In this document: piece after piece, positions 59,700 to 64,000 of the stretch | Layout: the number at the start of each line of letters is the position of its first letter | Numbering within the stretch: position 1 is the first letter of the stretch | NCBI GenBank assembly: GCA_037127315.1 | Contig: JBBBDQ010001185.1 | Span: 626,001-690,000 of the forward strand | Direction: 5' to 3' | Origin: Ascarosepion bandense | Lineage: Eukaryota; Mollusca; Cephalopoda; Sepiida; Sepiidae | DNA: 64,000 bases | Program-made: the position numbers and the translations under genes | Notes under the pieces: model-generated | Told to the model about the DNA's origin: nothing | The model's input: only the letters and a program-made list of their open reading frames with translations | Databases searched by the model: none

Positions 59700-61745
59700 C
59701 CGATCTGAGCCCTGCTCATTTCGACGCCTATTTGGCTGACTTCACCCGCCTCGATGCGGCTGGGGGCGATGGTACCATTACAGTGTGATATCTGGGAAGC
59801 GCTGAAGCCGGTTGACCGGAACAATACTCCTGGATTATATGGTCTTCCTTATGAACTATATTTGAGGCAGTCGTCCGTTTTCCTCCCTTCGATGTCACTG
59901 ATTTAGAACAACTAGATGAAGTAGGGGTCTATACCACAATTCTTCACCAGGTGTATGATCAAGCTACTTTGTAAGAACAAAAAGGGCGGAGATGATAGGT
60001 AATTATTGGCCTTTTTGACGATGTTAAACACAAAGCTGAAGATTATAGCCAAGAAACTTTTGCCGGTCATTTGCGGTCTGTCCTTTATAGTCTGGTTGGC
60101 TCCGAGCAGACAGATATTGTGAAGGGAAGGATTATTCAAAACAACCTTCATTTGGTGCGATTGATTATCGAGCAAGTCGTCAGTGAAGCCACGCTGGTCA
60201 ATTTAGATCAGTCCAAAGCACTCATTACGGTTAACCATCGATTTCTGGAGGCTGTCCTTTCCACTGCCGAATTCGGGCCGTACTTCCGCATCTGGAAGCA
60301 ACATCTATATGCGTTCCTCGGTGCGCTGGTAGAAGTAAACGAAATAAGATCGGAACCTTTCATATTTTCTCGCTTCATTCGTCGAGGTTGTTCACTTTCG
60401 CCTTTGCTGTACTTGCTTGTATTGAAGCCTTTCGTTCGCAAGTAAAAGACAAATTCAGTTCTATGCTGGCGGGGTTCTAGTTCTTGTGTCGATTGACGAA
60501 GTCTGCAAATAAATCAGGGGGTATGAGACCGTGACAGGAGCCAAGATCAACCTCGATATCTGTTGGCTTCCGATTGAGTACGTGGAAAAAAGTTTCTCTT
60601 CCCGAGTCACTCAAAATACTCGGCTTATGTTTCCGTTCCGATCTCCTCTTGAAAATTAATTGGTCGGAGATGCAGGAGAAGGCCGATTTCACAGTTTGTC
60701 TGTAGTTCTGGAGGAATCTTTCCTTAAAGGTGAGGGCGGAAGTATATGCCTGGCACATCTACCCGATTCTCCTTTACCGACTTTTATTACTTCCATCTGC
60801 CATTCTAATGCCATAAGTAATGATCTTGTTTCCTTCTTGTGGGAGAAGCAAGGCTCACAATGTATGTCGGAAGATCTATTATCTCCACCCTTCTGAAAGC
60901 GGTCTGGGTTGAAATTAGTCAACATAGGCTTAACATCTTTCTAGACCGGATGTGTTTGTAATTAAATGAGAATGGCGAATTCCGGAATGAAGACGCCCAT
61001 AAGAACTTCCTGAGAAGTGTGCAATCGTGCAAGGAGGAAGCCCGGTGTTTACTCCGAGGCAAGTGCGCCTTCTATCGTAAATGTAGGATTGCTTTCAAGT
61101 CTCTGACGTCCAGGCGTTATCCCGTCAGGCGTTATATCACGTGCTAATTATAGGATGATCTGATATATGAGGTTGATTTAACGAAGCAGGAAGCTCTTTT
61201 CATATGGTCTTGGGCACCTGGATAGAAATGCCTCGCTAATGACGTGGCACTCTCTGTGCTGGTGTTGAGAAGGACCCTCTGGTTCTATAAAAAAAACTTT
61301 GTTCGGCGAGATTGGAAAAATCTCCAAACTGCCTCCGCAGCAGTGAGTCCTTGAAGACCCTCGATTACGCCTTCTTCCACTGCAGAGTCGTAAGCCCGTT
61401 GTGCAAATTTATTGAAAACATCATGGTACGCATGCTTCGCGAAATGTTCTTTGTTCTCGAGGCCAGTTCTGTTTGTAATAATATCGTACCACCGTTGACT
61501 AATGCTGAGCACGATGCGTTCTTTTGCTTCCTAGGCGTTATGCGAGTCGTGAAATGGGCGACGCGACAGAAGGAATTCTATGGGGATGAAAAGTTTAGCT
61601 TTTCCCAATTAATATTTAGGCATTAGCTTAAAGTCAAGATTAAAGCGCAAAGGGAACGACTCCCTCTATCAGAATTTGGCAAAAGGTGGGTGAGTCTTGC
61701 GCATCTATGTCAAGTAAAAAGATCTGCGTTAGTGGCATTTTGATG
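59700..61745 (+). mobile_element. Tx1/L1-clade non-LTR retrotransposon fragment
   Basis: Plus-strand frames give AHFDAYLADFTRLDAA (about 59715), WEALKPVDRNNTPGLYGLPY (about 59790-59850), a shifted HLRSVLYSLVGSEQ and QNNLHLVRLIIEQVV. Then come NLDQSKALITVNHRFLEAVL (motif A region, about 60200-60260; FDRV is replaced by LITV) and FIRRGCSLSPLLYLLVLKPF (motif B region, 60379-60438). The expected catalytic YADD after it is deleted near 60475, where the reading jumps to VTGAKINLD. Later parts include KINWSEMQEKADFTV, WKHIY-like pieces, a Cys-containing region (FFHCRVVSP), MRVVKWATRQKEFYG (about 61532-61585) and FGKRWVSLAHLC. Frame breaks are numerous. The element is 5'-truncated. Confidence 0.88.
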
Positions 61746-61749
61746 CCGA

Positions 61750-62050
61750 TTAGACATTAAAAATACTGGGAATTTCTAGAGTTAACATTTGCAACTCCTC
61801 CCAAAATAGGGTAGTTTTAGCTTGTTTTGTTCTTTTTTTCTGTAAAAGTTAACTTGGCTAGAGGATATATTCTCATTAACCGCTTTTTATTTTTCCTCCA
61901 ATTTCTTTAGTTTAATTCCCACTCCTCTCCTCCGTTGGATGGCCAGAGTTCTCTGATGAATGAGGGACGCCTTCCGTTTCTCGAGTATTTTTTCATTTTT
62001 GTTGTTGTGTCTGCATAAGAGTGTGTTTGAGTGAGTTTTTGATCGATAGT
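61750..62050 (+). other. Probable 3' UTR of the Tx1-like LINE
   Basis: GC-richer sequence continues to about 62050 with no frame. The 3' boundary was not identified and no clear A-tail was seen. Confidence 0.4.
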
Positions 62051-62059
62051 TAGATATGG

Positions 62060-64000
62060 ATATGAAAATGCAACTAGACTGGTAGTAGTATCACAGTAAT
62101 TAATGACGTCACATGGAAAGAAATCAGAAGTCCTATATTAAAAATGACTTCCGAAGTCGAAGGGAGTTTCACGTAGGATATAGTGTGTAAAAGATAAGGC
62201 TTATATGTTATAAATACTACAAACTTATTCTGTACTGACCAGGTTGAATTACTTGAGCTTTGGAATTTACCTCTAGGTACCTCCACTAAATCGCTGGTAA
62301 AACAGCATAGTATGAAGGAAAAATGCCCCAAATTTAATAAAAATGAGCTTTTTCTATCAAAATGTTTATGTTATTATTAAGAGAAAAGATCAAAGTATTT
62401 TTAATTACTTTTTAAATTTATTTAATTCTTTCTAACACATTCGAAATTTTGGTAAAATTCTTGTTTTTATTTTCGTTAACGAGGAGCCAAATCGTTACGA
62501 GAATTTACAGTGAAAAACGTAATATTACATAACTCCGTTTTTTCCAGTGACAAAACACATTAATCTGGAAATTCTTGAAAAATCAAATAATTGTCGAATT
62601 TTAATTAAACTTTTAAGACTTATTCACAAATGAATGAAATTATTTTTGAAATCATTATTTTTAAAAAATCTTGGTAAAAATATTTTACATCTGTTACCTA
62701 CCCTCCACGTAAATTCATGAAAGTTCAAGAAATTAAATTCTGCCGGCAAAACTGCTAAAAATGAGTCCTGCGTTTAGCTAAAAATTTAGCTAAACGCAGG
62801 GCCCATTGGGGAATGTAAATTATCTATTACTTTTTTCGGCCATTTAGCCCCTTTTGCCGAAAATCTGCTCCGAATAAGAAAATAAAAAAATGCAATAGAA
62901 CTATGACACTATTTAATTTGATAAGTTTTTAATAAATAATATAAAATTAATGAAATTTTTAAAGAATTGTTTACATTTTTTTATTATAATAATTTATAAA
63001 AATTCAAAAATATTTTTATAATATTTCAAATTTTTATAATATTTCAATTTTAATATTTGTAGACGTTAGGTTGGTAATTTATTAAGTGAAGACTATATTT
63101 ACTTATAAAATATTGAAAAAAGTTTAATACAAATCATCTAGCCATCGTAATTATAAAATATTTTTGAATTTTTTTTATTTGAAGTTTTTTTTGTATTGTA
63201 ATTTTTATGTGTACATTAATAGATCATGTGTTTCACGGTTTTTTCCCCTTACAAGAAAATGATTTGTACAATTATGTCATCTGTGATCGCCATACACTTA
63301 TCTCATCTCGCATATGTCGAGCTTTCATCGAATTTCAAATACGGGGAAAATGTCAGAAAGTTCAACTCTGTGTTTAAGAAATAGTTTTATTCTAAATTTC
63401 ATGCTATAAATAAGTAATACTCGTGTAAATCAGATTAATTTAACTTTAAATTTTCTAATTTTTCAAAAATAATGTGTCACAGATGTATACTTTATTTTTG
63501 CAACATTTTAAAACCGAGAATTAACTTTTGTTTACAAATGTATCGATTGCTCAAAAATTACCGTAAAAACTGAAAAATTAACAAAATTCTCAAAATTTTA
63601 GATTCCAGTCAAGATAATTTCTGTTTGAATACATCAGAGTATTTTGCTTACTGGCAATAGTAAGTTTGATGATTTAGTTTTGAATTAAAACTAAAATAAT
63701 AGTTTCAAGAAAACTTTTTTATTTTTAAAAATTCAATTTAAAAATTATTTATAAAAAATGAGTAGATGTACCTACTGTAAACGTTTATTGCAAAAATGTG
63801 AACAAGAAACTAGTTTTAAAAACAGAGTTAAAATTTAAAGGAAGAATTAAAAAATGTTTTCCGGGTGTTCTGACGAATGAGTTGGGTCGATGTTCCAAAT
63901 TCAAAGCAAAATTTTAAGTTTCAACGTCTGTACTTAAACCGAAATGAGCAGAATTATAATAAGATTATATAATTATTATATATGATTATTTTAACTCGTT
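62060..64000. other. AT-rich stretch with a hairpin and a dispersed repeat
   Basis: No gene recognised. The 62074-62331 minus frame is unassigned. 62767-62800 is a perfect hairpin; 62785-62940 resembles 34450-34560. Confidence 0.45.
62767..62800. repeat. Perfect 16-bp-arm hairpin
   Basis: CCTGCGTTTAGCTAAA at 62767-62782, a 2-base loop, and its exact inverted copy at 62785-62800. Confidence 0.93.

Noticed and set aside
59402..59824. 140-codon minus frame upstream of the Tx1-like LINE
   Set aside because: No domain, overlaps the plus-strand LINE start, and shows no sign of coding bias.

Overview
This window looks like intergenic DNA from a large, AT-rich animal genome. A lophotrochozoan, probably a mollusc and perhaps a cephalopod, is my best guess. 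The basis is composition and family resemblance: long AT, CA/GT, CT and GATA microsatellites, no operons, no bacterial signals, and many decayed transposons of CR1/Jockey-, RTE-, Tx1-, Penelope-, mariner- and P-type. I found no convincing host protein-coding gene, rRNA or complete tRNA gene. Nearly every recognisable coding stretch is a broken transposon open reading frame.

Layout. 0.7-1.4 kb: GC-rich tandem repeat of 180-225 bp. 1.4-1.9 kb: mariner relic (-). 2.1-3.8 kb: LINE copy A (-). 3.9-5.2 kb: Penelope-like element (PLE) 1 (+). 5.4-13.3 kb: mostly unassigned AT-rich DNA with microsatellites, a palindromic minisatellite and a tRNA-derived SINE. 13.3-14.2 kb: P-element-like transposase relic (+). 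16.0-17.2 kb: LINE copy B (+). 19.4-19.57 kb: long inverted repeat, followed by LINE copy C (+, 19.7-21.6 kb), an older LINE copy E (-), then PLE 2 (-) enclosed by inverted repeats of about 270-290 bp (22.05-24.16 kb). 26.4-26.8 kb: LINE fragment F (+). 28.4 kb: perfect 43-bp hairpin. 30.28-30.41 kb: tRNA-derived SINE with a hammerhead-ribozyme-like core. 31.57-32.38 kb: five-copy repeat ending in the same 3' tail as the LINEs, abutting PLE 3 (-). 33.25-34.33 kb: PLE 4, partly inverted on itself. 35.4-36.5 kb: RTE-like fragment (+) and LINE copy D (-). 40.87-41.5 kb: second mariner relic with a nested insertion. 41.57-43.28 kb: PLEs 5 and 6 (+). 47.8-53.46 kb: a mariner element split by a roughly 4.4-kb PLE (7, -). 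54.2-54.8 kb: another IS630/Tc1/mariner transposase relic (-). 57.2-58.6 kb: PLE 8 (+). 59.7-61.75 kb: Tx1/L1-like LINE (+). The rest is unassigned AT-rich DNA.

Relationships. The strongest theme is the density of Penelope-like retroelements: eight coding fragments and several terminal-repeat pieces in 64 kb. At least three sit in inverted-repeat or head-to-head arrangements, and two arms carry hammerhead-like motifs. A second theme is nesting, with a PLE inside mariner 3 and a small repeat inside mariner 2. A third is tail-sharing between the CR1/Jockey-type LINE and an unrelated tandem repeat. All family assignments rest on reading translated motifs by eye; no database search was run.
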